DNA of 64,000 nucleotides from assembly GCF_019320115.1 (NCBI RefSeq), contig NC_089587.1, forward strand, positions 107,743,158 to 107,807,157. The letters run 5' to 3'. Below the pieces are notes generated by a model. The model was given only the letters and a program-made list of their open reading frames with translations. It did not search any database and was not told where the DNA came from. The DNA is from Miscanthus floridulus (Eukaryota; Streptophyta; Magnoliopsida; Poales; Poaceae). The translations under genes and the position numbers were made by a program. Positions 1 through 10,920 of the stretch are shown here, in pieces. Every line of letters starts with the position of its first letter. The stretch's first letter is position 1.

Positions 1-187
1 CATTATAAACTTTGATGTTTTTGTTCGTAAGAACGATTCATGCATCATTATTAATTCACTCGTTACTTCCTTCACCTATTAGTCTGGAGTTGAGTAGTGA
101 GACTGGTTTGAGTAATGTAATCCATCATAGCTGCTCTTTAGACTTTGATCAAATGGTCTTACTTGGATTAAATTGGTTTCCTACAGT

Positions 188-757
188 ATGGCTCATGCCA
201 AGATGACGCCCCGTAAGTCCACTGGACCCAAAGGAGTTCCTCGTCACCAACTTGCCTCTAGAAACGATGGTGCTAGCAGTAGCAGTTCTAGGCCTGATCC
301 CCAAGCAGAGATACAGAGGATTTCTATAGAATTAGCACAAGCTACTAGAGATAGGGCTTTGGATGCTATACAGTTAGGAGAATTACAGGATCAATTGAGG
401 CGTCTCACCACCGCACACAGGAACTGCGAAAGCATGTTAGTTCGTACAGTGGAGGGACGAAATGAGGCTTGGCGTAGGGAAAATGTAGCTAGAGCTAGAA
501 CTCATGAGCTAGAATTCTATGTAGAAGATTTAGAAGAACATAATACATATCTACATGAGGAAGTTCATAGGCTTAGCAATCTACTAAACCCGAATCATGA
601 GCCTCAAGCTGATGCCATGGACCCAGGTGTCATCCTTGCCGATGAAAGTGAATCAGAAGAGGAAGAGGAAGAAGATCCTGAAGAAGTAGTAATGATAGAT
701 GAAAGTGATAATGAAGGCGGTAATATTTCCGGAATGGATACCGAGCCTGAAGTTTGA
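188..757 (+). CDS. extra acidic coiled-coil ORF upstream of gag
   Basis: Uninterrupted ORF of about 190 residues between the element's leader and gag. An ATG at 173 is also in frame; the one at 188 starts a more natural basic N-terminus (MAHAKMTPRKS). The N-terminal 45 residues are basic and Ser-rich. Residues about 45-140 are rich in Glu, Arg and Leu with heptad-like spacing and probably form a coiled coil. The last 50 residues are strongly acidic (a DESESEEEEEEDPEE stretch). No zinc knuckle or enzymatic motif is visible. Additional ORFs are known in several plant Ty3/gypsy lineages; their function is mostly unknown, and I do not assign one. The intact frame beside a broken pol is notable. 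It could also be read as a gag-like structural or chaperone protein. Confidence 0.6.
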   Translation: MAHAKMTPRKSTGPKGVPRHQLASRNDGASSSSSRPDPQAEIQRISIELAQATRDRALDAIQLGELQDQLRRLTTAHRNCESMLVRTVEGRNEAWRRENVARARTHELEFYVEDLEEHNTYLHEEVHRLSNLLNPNHEPQADAMDPGVILADESESEEEEEEDPEEVVMIDESDNEGGNISGMDTEPEV

Positions 758-926
758 AGTGCTCAGGGAAAGGAGTAGAGTTGTGTAATAGAAGATCTAG
801 TTAAACTAGTAGTCTTGTTTAGATGTGTTCTTGTGTTTAAATAAGTGGTATCGATGTAATGCGGGTAGTAAGCTCTTTGATCTTTGAATAAAGACTTGTG
901 AATAAAGTTTGGTTTGTTAGGAACAG

Positions 927-3131
927 ATGCGTCGTACGCGGGGGTCGCATATTCCTGGTACTTCACAAGATGATGATGATATCCCCAACCCGCCACCAAT
1001 GCCGACCAATCTGGCTGATGCTATCGCTGCATTAGTCAATGTGACTGTGGAAAATTCTCGTTTGCTTCATGAGATGGCTCAAAGTAATCAGAATCAGATG
1101 CATGGAAACCGTGGCCGCAATCATAACAGGCATGAGGCTACCTATGTGGATTTCACGGATACAAAACCCCCGGTGTTCACCAAGGCAGATGAACCACTGG
1201 AGGCTGATGACTGGCTTAGGACCATGGAGCAGAAATTTGATCTTATTCACTGCACAGAGTTTCAGAAACCGGTGTTTGCTGCCCAGCAACTTAGAGGTGC
1301 AGCTGGTGCTTGGTATGCAAATCTAATGGCCATGCAACCCGCAGGCATTCCGTTAACTTGGACAGAATTTCGCACTGCTTTCAGAGCCCATTATATCCCG
1401 GAAGGAGTGATGGCTATGAAGCTGGATGAATTCCTTGCTTTGAGGCAAGGGGATCAAATAGTGATGCAGTATGTGGGAAGATTCAATCATCTGTCGCAGT
1501 ATGCATCTGAACATGTCAATACGGATGCCAAGAAAAAGAAATGGTTCATGAGAGGTCTGAATACCAAACTGCAGACAATGATGACAGCCTGTACAAATAT
1601 CACTTATCATGAGGCAGTAAATATTGCAATTGCTTCAGAGGCAAAGTATCGGCAGCATAAGGAGCTCAAGAAGAAAAAGAATGTGCCGTCTGGACCTTTT
1701 GGTGGAAACCAAAAGAGGCAGAGAGTGATTTATCATCCCGTAAACCTGGGTAGGCATATTTTTCCCACTACCATGATTATCCTTAAGGATCAGGATATAG
1801 ATGTAATCTTGGGAATGAATTGGATGTATCAGCATAAGGCTGTTATAGATGCTTTGAATAGGACTTTAAGAGTAAGTTTGCCTGATAGTAATTCTCAACT
1901 TCTCATCCAACTTCCAACCCTAAGAAGATCAGTGGGCAAGATTTGTGCGACTGCTGTCAAAGAGATTAGAGATATTTTGGTAGTGTGTGAATTTCCGGAT
2001 GTGTTTCCTGAAGATTTACCCGGTCTACCACCCGATAGGGATGTACAGTTCAATATAGAGTTACAACCTGGAACAGCTCCGATTTCTCGGAGAGCTTATA
2101 GGATGCCACCTAAGGAATTGGCCGAGTTGAAGACTCAGTTACAAGAATTGATTGAGAAAGGGTTTATCCAACCTAGTTCTTCACCTTGGGGATGTCCGGC
2201 AATTTTTGTGAAAAAGAAAGATGAGACCCTAAGGTTATGTGTTGACTATCGTCCGTTGAATGAAGTGACCATCAAGAATAAGTATCCATTACCTCGGATA
2301 GATTTGCTTTTTGATCAATTGGCCGGAGCCAAAGTTTTCTCCAAGATAGATTTGAGATCAGGGTATCACCAAATTAAGATAAAGCCTGAAGATATTCCCA
2401 AAACGGCATTTACCACAAGATATGGATTATATGAATACTTAGTGATGTCTTTTGGTTTGACAAATGCTCCCGCTCATTTTATGTATCTGATGAACTCAGT
2501 ATTTATGCCGGAGCTAGACAAGTTTGTAGTGGTGTTTATTGATGATATACTAGTATATTCCAAGAATAAGACAGAACATGCCAAACACCTTAGAATTGTT
2601 CTAACTCGTTTGAGAGAACATCAATTGTATGCCAAGTTCAGCAAGTGTGATTTTTGGCTTAGGAAAGTGCAATTTCTTGGACATGTCTTGTCAGCCGAAG
2701 GAGTTGCAGTTGATCCCGGCAAAGTAAGGGATGTGCTTGATTGGAAACCGCCAACCACAGTTCATCAAGTTCGGAGTTTTCTTGGATTGGCGGGGTATTA
2801 CCGTCGGTTTATTCCAGAATTCTCTAAAGTATCAAAACCTATAACTGAATTGTTGAAGAACCAAGTCAAGTTTGTCTGGTCATCAGATTGTGAAGAGGCT
2901 TTCCAGACTTTAAAAAGGCTGTTGACTACTGCACCAGTGTTAGCCCAACCTGACATCGAGAAGCCATTTGATGTTTATTGTGATGCTTCAGGTATTGGTA
3001 TTGGATGTGTGTTGATGCAAGAAGGCCGAGTCATTGCCTATGCGTCCAGGCAACTTAAGCAATATGAAGAACACTATCCTACTCATGATTTGGAGTTAGC
3101 AGCTGTGGTTCATGCTCTAAAGATTTGGTGA
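927..3131 (+). pseudogene. gag - broken protease - reverse transcriptase - start of RNase H
   Basis: One frame of 734 codons. Residues about 70-220 are the retrotransposon gag core (W-rich, with [13 protein letters not shown] motif). After the Lys-rich stretch near residue 250 the frame passes directly into the C-terminal part of a pepsin-like protease (ILGMNWM near residue 296). The CCHC zinc knuckle and the catalytic Asp motif expected before it are absent, so an in-frame deletion lies near 1735. RT runs from about residue 370 to 620 with catalytic FIDD (Asp539 and Asp540). RNase H begins with Asp686 (YCDASG). TGA at 3129-3131 ends the frame after KIW, yet the same frame continues with RNase H, so the stop is a nonsense mutation. 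Without protease the copy could not mature its own proteins. Confidence 0.9.
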
Positions 3132-4868
3132 CATTACCTGCTTGGTAATACGTGCCATATTTACACCGATCACAAAAGCTTAAAGTATATCTTCACTCAG
3201 TCAGAATTAAACATGCGACAAAGAAGATGGTTAGAACTGATTAAGGATTGTGATTTGGAAGTACATTATCACCTGGGTAAAGCAAATGTGGTTGCAGATG
3301 CCCTTAGTCGCAAAAGTTATTGCAATTGTCTGACAGTGAGAACAATGGGTTTGAATTTATGCCAAGAAATGGAGAAGTTGAATGTAGAAGTAATTCAACA
3401 AGGAAGTTTGACCAACATAATTGTTGAAGCTACTATTCGAGATCAAGTTATTGCTGCTCAAAAGGAAAACAAGGGTATATCTCATATCAAGGAAAGAGTC
3501 AGGGATGGAAAAGCAGAATGTTTTAGTATAGATGATCAAGATGTGTTATGGTTCAAGGATCGCCTGGTGGTACCAAAAGTTCCTGAGTTACGGCAGTCAA
3601 TTCTAGATGAGGCACATGCTACTAGGTTATCTATCCATCCAGGAAGCAACAAGATGTACCATGATTTGAAGCAAAGATTCTGGTGGACTAAAATGAAAAT
3701 AGAGATTGCTAGATATATAGCGAAGTGTGATACCTGTCAAAAGGTGAAAGCTATACATTTGAGGTCTGCTGGTGAGTTACAACCATTACCTATTCCATCT
3801 TGGAAGTGGGAGGACATCAGTATGGATTTTATTGTTGGTCTACCCAAGACATCAAAGGGATTTGACTCAGTATGGGTTATTGTAGATCGACTCACTAAGT
3901 CAGCACATTTTCTTCCAGTCAAGACCATATATCCTACGATCCAATATGCTAAGATGTATTTGGCAAGAATCATGAGTCTCCATGGAGTACCCAAGACTAT
4001 AGTGTCAGATAGGGGTACACAATTTGTCTCCAGCTTCTGGAAACACTTACATGCTTCGTTAGGTACCAAACTTCTGTATAGCACAGCTTATCATCCGCAG
4101 ACTGATGGACAGACTGAAAGAGTTAATCAAGTACTTGAAGACATGTTAAGATGTTGTGTCCTTAACTATTCCAATAAGTGGGATGAGTGCTTACCTTTGG
4201 CTGAGTTCTCATACAACAATAGTTATCAGGAAAGCATTAGAATGGCTCCATTTGAAGCACTCTATGGTCGTAGATGCAGAACATCATTGAGTTGGTCTGA
4301 GCCAGGAGAGAGAAGATTCTTTGGAGTTGACCTTGTGAAAGAAACAGAAGACAAGGTTAGGCAAATACAGAGTAATCTGAAGATAGCTCAGTCCCGCCAA
4401 AAGAGTTATGCGGATAGACGACGGAGACCATTGGTATTCAACAAAGGAGATTTTGTATATCTGAAAGTATCACCAATGAAGGGAGTTAACCGTTTTGGTG
4501 TTAAAGGAAAGTTGGCACCCCGATATATTGGACCATATCAAATTTTGGAAAGGTATGGAAAAGTGGCATATCGCTTGAAATTACCTGAACATCTCACAGT
4601 TGTGCATGATGTGTTCCATGTTTCTCAATTAAAGAAGTGTCTCCGAGTGCCTGAACAGAATGTTGAAGTTGAAGGAGTGGAACTAGAACCGGATTTAACT
4701 TATTCCGAATATCCTATCCGAGTGTTAGATCAGAAAGATCGTGTTACTCGAAGACGGACAATCAAGTTCTATAAAATACAATGGAATCAACATTCAGAAG
4801 AGGAAGCTACCTGGGAATCAGAAGATTACTTGTTAGAAAAGTTTCCAGAGTTTCTAGCGTCAATATAG
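3132..4868 (+). pseudogene. end of RNase H - integrase - chromodomain (same frame, after nonsense codon)
   Basis: This continues the frame of 927-3131 past the TGA; the first internal ATG is at 3213. Numbering from that Met: RNase H ends with the DALSRK motif (near residue 35); the integrase zinc-binding HHCC is His135, His142, Cys172, Cys175; the catalytic triad is Asp205, Asp266, Glu302 with 35 residues between the last two (D,D35E). A GPY-like segment (YIGPYQIL) lies near residue 435. The last 50 residues ([13 protein letters not shown], then [15 protein letters not shown]) resemble a chromodomain, which in chromoviruses directs integration to heterochromatin. No frameshift is seen from 3132 to the TAG at 4866. 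Known for the family: integrase joins cDNA to the host chromosome. Inferred: not translated here as part of pol because of the upstream stop. Confidence 0.88.
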
Positions 4869-5022
4869 AATAGAGTAATGTTAGTTGAGTTCGGTTGTAC
4901 AAGTTGTGTTTTGTATAGGGACCTCAGCTGTTTTATGGACAGATTTGGTATGTGTTCTCACGACACATTTCCTTTTCCATTACTTACTCTATGGCTTTGA
5001 ATCTCGGGGCAAGATTTCTTTT

Positions 5023-5034
5023 AGGGGGAAGGAT
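5023..5034 (+). other. polypurine tract of the chromovirus
   Basis: AGGGGGAAGGA directly precedes the TG of the 3' LTR, the position and composition expected for the plus-strand DNA primer. Confidence 0.75.
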
Positions 5035-7871
5035 TGTAACACCCCGGGTGTTTAAAATACTAAAACCTGACATATCATCATATGCATTGCAAAGCATTTG
5101 GCATTTGGTGAAAACTTTGAGATGCAGACACTAAAATGAGTTTATATTCATGTGGTATGTGTTGAATTGTATTGTTTGACTTAAATTTAAAGTTTGTTTG
5201 GATTTTTGAATTTTTCGAGAAAACCCCGCTTTTCAGCATTTAAATCCTACCTTGAAAATCCATTTCAAAATCTAAGCATAATTTGGGGTTGATCCCAAAA
5301 GCAAAAGTGTAGAGCTTGGCAAGTTAAGCAAAGTTTATTTTTGGAGTTTTTCAAGTTGTTTAGAAAAATTTTGAGTAATTTGTGAATTTTGACGAATGGC
5401 AAACTTGTAATTACTATGAATAGTGTTCACCGTCTAAGCTACATTGCCGTCAGACCTTCTTCGGCGTTCCAGGTGCGTCGTGGCTGTCCTTGATGTCGCG
5501 CTGGCACGGAAACGGCTCCGTCGTGGCTTCCTTGAGCTTCTGCGCTGTGCTATAAGTACCAAGACGCCGTCATCGTCGTTTTTCTTCTTCCTTTGTTTTC
5601 ACCACCGCCGTTGCCATCTCGGTAAAGGCCGTCCTAGTTCCGTCTTTTCCTTGCGAATCCAGCCAGCTAACATTGGTCGCCGGAAATTGCCAAGAATCCG
5701 CTGTCCACGTCTTTCTTCCTCGCGGTCGGCAACTTCATCGCCGTGGGCGTGTCATTGTGGTCAGAGCCCTCCGGTGAGCCGTTGTCTGTAATCAGTGTAC
5801 TTATGGCTTCGTTTCGATGTTGTAGTACTTAATCTGTTGTTGTCTACTCATTTTGATCACTGCAGTCGCCGGTTCTCCCTCACCTCTATCGTGCTTGTGT
5901 CACCAGTGTAGTGTGGTCGTACCATCGTGCTGCCATGGTCATCGTTGTGCTCGGTCCAGTATGGAATTGGAGTGGTGTATCAGCTAGTGTAGTGGTCGGA
6001 TAGTTCACCGTAGTGGTCAGATAGTTCATCGTAGTGGTCGGATAGTTCACCGTAGTGGTCGGATAGTTCACCGTAGTGGTCGGATAGTTCACCGTAGTGG
6101 TCGGATAGTTCACCGTAGTGGTCGGATAGTTCACCGTAGTGGTCGGAGAGTTCACCAAAGTGATCGGTGCTGGCATGGTCACATCAGTTACGAATATGGT
6201 TTGGTTAGTTTGGTTTGTAACTGTACTGCGAAGGAAAATTGTATCCAATTTATTAATTTTTGCATCCATCTTCGAGCATCATGTTTCATATTCCGCATCA
6301 TGTTAAACATGGCAATGTTACTACGTGTAGTAAACGAAGGTGAACACGTGGTAGTTAATCAAGTTGCGGAGGAGGTTGATCTGTCTGTTGAGGTCGGATC
6401 GAATACTTATGTGACATCGCAGGAACCAGACTTTTCCGTCAACGAAGGCAAGCCCCGGATGCATACAACCCTACCTTGTATTTTACAAATTGATTTCGCT
6501 TTTGCTTCTTTTTACTGCATTAAGTGATTAGGAGTCAAGTGAAAACCTAATTGGTGCATTACCAACCTTGCTTTCCTATATCTACCTTGATTACCTATTT
6601 TATTCGTAAATGACTAGTTATGCTTAGTCATGCTTAGTCGGGTGATTACCTGTCACCTACGAGTTTTAAATGGATCTTTGGTTACTTATGTTAACATGTG
6701 ATATGGGAATGTGGAGTAATAAATCTAGACCGGGCGGACTCGATGTGTGTGAGCCACAAGACATGGAGGTCTTGTGAGCAGGTTCTTTCCGCCTGTGTCG
6801 ATTAAGGCACGTCCGTTGTTGAATTGCATGAGGTGAGAATTTGTAGTACTAACCACATACTCCGGTAAGCCTTTACTTGGCTATTCTATTACGAGAATGG
6901 CTACTCGCGCACTGGGAGTGGAGAGATGGCGGGAATAGCGTGTACCCTCGTGGCTAGAATGTGGCCGGATTGGAGGTGTGCTGTATTCTCGGGTGGCGTG
7001 GACCCGTTCTTGTTTTAGAGGATCTGAGTGCAGGTTGGTATATGTAGGTCGGGGACCTGCATATGTCGTGTGGTCTGGAAGTCCCAGCTGGGTTTATAAT
7101 CGGTTCGAATCGTCGTTGCTCCTCGGTTATGGAGACTCAACTCACTGTTCATCATCGTAGAATTAATAACTGGAACTTGAGAATGGTTGATGAAGGTGTT
7201 GGATATGAAGTTTCATGATCTCATTACGGATCGTGTCATCTTTGTATATGATTTTATGAAGTTTAAATTGTTGAAATAAAGAATTTTGTCAAAGAGCTTT
7301 TACGCAAAATAACTTTGATTATTGCTAAAACCATACCTTGAATCCCTGAACCTGCATTCCTGAGTTCTATCAGTTTTATTTCGGTTAAGTCTTGTTGAGT
7401 ACTTTTGTACTCAGGGTTCGTTGACCCTTGTTGCAGGTGAGCCTCATGAGCAGATCTGTTTTGGATCGTGCTGCATGACAGTTGTACCTTGTGATGACGT
7501 TGAGAAGTAAATGTGTGGCCCTTGGGCAGGGCAATCTCCTTGTGTGTTTTGTATTATATTATAATGCCACTCCACTATTTCGTTTTGTAATAAACATCGA
7601 ACCTAGTTGTGAGGTTTGAAACCACTGTTTTGTAAATTATGTTATCGTAAGACTTCCGCTGTTTTTACTCTGATGTATGTATTTGAATAAACTGTTGTAA
7701 TACTGCAATGACTCTGTAACGTGATCCTGCTCGGAAATCGTGGATGATTCGGGGTTCCCTAGGGACACCCGACAGTCTTTTTAAGTTATTGGAAACATAT
7801 GCATAAATGTCAAAGGTCGTTGGACAGTGACAGGTGCATGTGGGCCCTATGACTTAGGAGGTTCTGCCACA
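5035..7871 (+). repeat. 3' LTR of the chromovirus (2.8 kb)
   Basis: It starts TGTAACACCCCGGGTGTT, an imperfect hairpin, and ends GGTTCTGCCACA, followed by GTATG. The two solo LTRs at 18562-22508 and 59089-63919 share these termini in related form (TGTAACACC or TGCAACACC; TTCTGTCACA or TTCTACCATA). They also share an internal block with a tyrosine-rich GTACTCAG motif and TTGCAGGTG (here about 7385-7443) and a block TGTCGATTAAGG (6793-6804). A 21-bp tandem repeat sits inside. No 5' partner is present to measure divergence. Confidence 0.85.
5989..6156 (+). repeat. tandem repeat, 8 x 21 bp, inside the LTR
   Basis: Eight units of GTAGTGGTCGGATAGTTCAC plus C. Units 3-7 are identical, unit 2 has two changes and unit 8 one. 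Read on the minus strand it gives a PTTTVNY heptapeptide repeat, but this is the middle of an LTR and no gene is supported. Confidence 0.95.
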
Positions 7872-8603
7872 GTATGTGTTGGCGAAAACTGAGTTTGGCT
7901 GTGGCAGCACCCATGACAGAAGACGCAATAGATCATTGAAACTACAATCTGACCAGCCGTACTTAGCCTTCAGGATGAGTAGCTCAAGCACAAAACGTAG
8001 CAATGTCCAATGTGTTGGACAGCCCTTTTCAACACCATACACAGTCTCCTTCGATGCTTTTGTCACCCTTTCTAAATTTTCTAGACCTTTCGAGCTCTTT
8101 AATAAAATCTCTGGTCCAAGGACCCGAATTATTTCCTCCAAATCATCAAAATCATCTTCATCACCAACACGTGCTTCCCCATCATTATTGGCACCACCTT
8201 CGTCGTTACCATCCCAACCGCCAGCATCACCACCTTGTTCATTGCCAAACTCAGGATCTATTTGTACATCAAGCTCTTCTGAGTATTGGGACATGTATTC
8301 TAGGGTTTCGGCGTCGTCTTCTTCATCATCGTTGTCATTATCAACAACCGTTGTTTCACCATGATAAATCCATACTGTGTAGTCCTCAATAAATTCTCGC
8401 ACAATCAAATGTTCTATGATGATACTCATATTTGTTCATGCCATAAGTTTCTTGCAATCTTTGCATGGATAAATAATTATATCCTTATTCTCTGTCAACG
8501 TCGCTACATGCTTCTCTGCGGCTTCAATACATTTGTCCACCTCTTCACGGAAACCTGCCTTGAACCTTAACGAACCATACATCCAAGACTTCATGTAGTC
8601 CAT
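7872..8603 (-). pseudogene. CACTA (En/Spm) TNP2-type transposase, N-terminal part, interrupted
   Basis: Reading from ATG at 8603: residues 1-110 match the transposase-associated domain seen at the start of TNP2/TNPD proteins (MDYMKSWMYGSLRF, then IYPCKDCKK, then VWIYHGE). A long acidic linker follows, then the conserved KGCPTHWTLLRFVLELL and the start of the transposase body up to PNSVFANTY. A single TGA (plus-strand 8436-8438) breaks the frame at the position of a Trp; the frame otherwise continues to 7872. There the chromovirus LTR begins, with GTATG as target duplication. The rest of the transposase should lie left of the window beyond the 5' LTR. Function in an intact element: binds element ends and catalyses excision and insertion. 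This copy cannot make it. Confidence 0.88.
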
Positions 8604-9520
8604 CTTTTAAAACACAACAATAAAAAAATACATTAAATGACTACTAATTCAGATATATATGTAAAGGAATCAAATTAATAATTAATTACTTGATAATAAT
8701 TCTATATACTTCAGATAAATATAAATATAAATATAAAATAAAATTACATGAAGCATATCAAACACACACCATGGTAGAGGGTAATTAATTAATGGCCTAT
8801 TTATCAATAAATAATTACAAATATATATTTATTAATTAAAATAAATAATTTTAAAGACAATAATTTGCAACCATTAATATTTTACACACTACCTTTCATG
8901 CAAACCATATTCCAATTTCATGAAACATAAATTTACAAAATTAAAATTAAAAAAACAAATCCTAGATCTAGATCTAAATCTACATATTCATGAAACATAC
9001 GTGAAACTAGGGTGTAGTTTCAACTGAAATCAAGCAAGATCGACTAATAAATGGTGTAATCTCATTTATCTAACTAATTTACACTAATAGCTTCAAAACT
9101 AGAGTCTAATTTGCTTCATATAAAGCTCAAGCACCATAGAAGAGAGAGAAGAAAAACTCTAATTACGATCACTAATCAACCATTAAAACTTCAAATAAAG
9201 GCTTAGAATAGTATTTTTTTACCTTGTACAACCTCTCCACCAAAGTATTTGAGATCAAAACCTCCCCTGTTGGTAGAGCAATTTTTAAGAGGAGCCCAAA
9301 GCCTCCCAACCTTTTTTTGCTCGGGTTGGGGAGAGTGGCCCGAGGTGGAAGAATGTGACTGCTATATATACAACGGTTATTTGTAGGGGCGGCTAGTGAT
9401 TCAGCCGCCCCTACAAATGGACACAGTAGGGACGGCTGGTAATAGCCGCCTCTACATACCAGTCGCTCCTATAAATCGACGTATTTGTAGGAGTGACTGT
9501 TGTGCTGGAGCTCGAACACA
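8604..9520 (-). mobile_element. 5' untranslated and subterminal region of the CACTA element
   Basis: Directly upstream of the transposase start lies AT-rich sequence (8610-9240). It is followed at 9385-9510 by alternating copies, in both orientations, of GTAGGGGCGGCT and AGTCGCTCCTA. Such subterminal repeats are typical of CACTA element ends, where the element's own protein binds. I could not find a clean CACTA terminus to the right, so the outer end is lost or lies in 9510-9700. A 100-bp part of this region (8671-8770) recurs exactly at 12441-12540. Confidence 0.7.
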
Positions 9521-10168
9521 TCACTGTAGAGGCTACTCCGGTACCAGCTGCTGCTGAAAAACCCGTTGAACTGTTTTTCACGCGGTGTCTTTGGAGAAGT
9601 TTTTTTTTTGTCTGTTTTGTGTCGGACCTGACGTTGCTTCTAAACGCTCTTGTATTTCCGTTTGTGAAATGGAAAGGGAGATCACCTCGAGTTTGAAAAA
9701 AAAAAATCATTCCCGTGAAGCGTAAGGCCATGCATTCAGGTCACAGGCGTTCGGTTTGGCACAGGCACGGCGGCACGTGACATGGCCCATTCGCCGGGCA
9801 CGGGCAGGGTGATGTGATGAGGGTAGGCAGGACACTGAGCAGACTAGGCTAGCTCACCGTGGAGCTGCATGATTGCCGATTATTGTGGCATCTTGACTGC
9901 CTGCCCTCCGGCGTGTTGTGTACCCCTCGCACCGCCACCCATCTCTGGATGCCCACTCGCCGCTGCCTGCCCCCAATCCAACTGTTTGATTGGAATTTGA
10001 GGCCGTCTGCACGAGGCGAGCAGATGGTCATCAAATCGCTGTCTCCTTAGAGCTGCTGGGCCTGCCTGGAGATGGACCTGCCTTTTCTCCCTTCTTTTTC
10101 ACTCATTCCCTGCCTCCATGGGGTCCAGGAAATTGCCCTTTTTTATCTTGGCACCGCATGGAAGCCCA
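9521..10168. other. intergenic, no gene recognised
   Basis: GC-rich stretch (about 9720-10130) with short ORFs on both strands that lack recognisable motifs or consistent coding signal. Possibly more CACTA 5' region up to 9700. Confidence 0.5.
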
Positions 10169-10442
10169 GGCCATGTTTAGTTGCCCCAAATTACAGAATT
10201 TGACACTATGCAAAAAGAAGATTCCTCGTCACATCAAATTTGCGGTACATGCATGGAGTACTATATGTTGACGAAATCAAAAATTAATTACACAGTTTGG
10301 TTGTACTTTACGAGACGAACGTTTTGAGCCTAATTAGTCAAGGATTGGACAATTATTACCAAATAAAAACAAAACGCTACAGTAGCTACAGTGCCAACCG
10401 GAATCCGGCGGCTCCGATTCGGTGGCCGAACTAAACGCCGCC
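10169..10442. mobile_element. MITE, GGCC..GTTTAG family (Tourist-like), copy 1
   Basis: It starts GGCCATGTTTAGTTG and ends in CGAACTAAACG(CC), imperfect inverted termini. The interior (CGAGACGAACG, CTAATTAGTC, ACATGCATGGAGTA) is the reverse complement of the interior of the copy at 11611-11851. The right end carries unrelated GC-rich sequence (CGGCGGCTCCG), so the exact boundary is uncertain. Confidence 0.6.
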
Positions 10443-10920
10443 CCAGTGAGATAGCAAGCAGCCAGTTGTGTAGATGGTAGAGTACAAGGCTTTGTTTAAT
10501 TCATTCCCTAAAGTTTATTGTGTATCCAATCGAATGTTCGATACATGCATGGAGTATTAAATATAGACTAAAAAAATAATTAATGCTACTGTTCATGCAC
10601 TGTAGCACGGAGCCGGCGGAGCTCGAAACCGTGGCTTCGCCGGCTCCTCCTCTTTTCGGTTTCTTTTCAGTTTATTTTGCGCCTCGATTTCCGAAACGGC
10701 TCCTGCTACAGTGTTGCTACAGCCCCGAGGTGAGGAGCCGGAGCCGCCCGGAGCTCCTCCAAACGCATCCTAAAGAAAAACTCGCTAGAGTGCTTCCCAC
10801 TCCCCAGAACGAGGCCATAAGGAGTTCAACGGTAATGTACAATAGAGCTAGTGTCGGTACAAGGATCTAGAGATAATAACTACATATCCAGGGGCAGGAC
10901 AAGGGTACGAATGTGGCTAT
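10443..10920. other. left edge of duplicated segment plus composite MITE-like repeat
   Basis: 10443-10490 resembles 22730-22785 (CCAGTGAGATA, then CAGTTGTGTA). 10490-10770 is a mosaic of MITE-like pieces: an ATGCATGGAGTA motif of the GTTTAG family joined to GC-rich GGAGCCGG inverted motifs. From about 10772 the sequence aligns with 32643 onward. No coding sequence is supported. Confidence 0.45.

Larger units (their letters stand above)
1..7871 (+). mobile_element. Ty3/gypsy chromovirus (Tekay/Del-like), 5' LTR outside window
   Basis: The order is a leader, an extra acidic ORF (188-757), gag-protease-RT-RNase H-integrase-chromodomain in one reading frame (927-4868), a purine tract (5023-5033), and an LTR of 2837 bp beginning TGTAACACCCC and ending TTCTGCCACA. 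Integrase after RT marks Ty3/gypsy; a C-terminal chromodomain-like segment and long LTRs starting TGTAACACC fit the Tekay/Del chromovirus lineage. The 5' LTR and primer-binding site lie left of the window. The 3' flank starts with GTATG, the presumed target duplication, inside a CACTA transposase gene. The element is dead in this copy: the protease active site is deleted and a stop interrupts RNase H. Confidence 0.9.

Noticed and set aside
5989..6156. CRISPR-like array
   Set aside because: Units are directly adjacent with no spacers, and the genome is a plant's.
5886..6269. Minus-strand ORF with PTTTVNY repeats as a repeat protein
   Set aside because: It is the 21-bp LTR tandem array read backwards; there is no gene context and the units drift outside the array.
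7741..7774. CACCCGACA as the end of the first 3' LTR
   Set aside because: The related LTRs end in TTCTGYCACA; the matching end with a target-like GTATG is at 7871, and the flank is then a continuous transposase frame.
7876..8392. Plus-strand Ser-rich ORFs opposite the CACTA transposase
   Set aside because: Shadow frames of the acidic linker of the transposase on the other strand.
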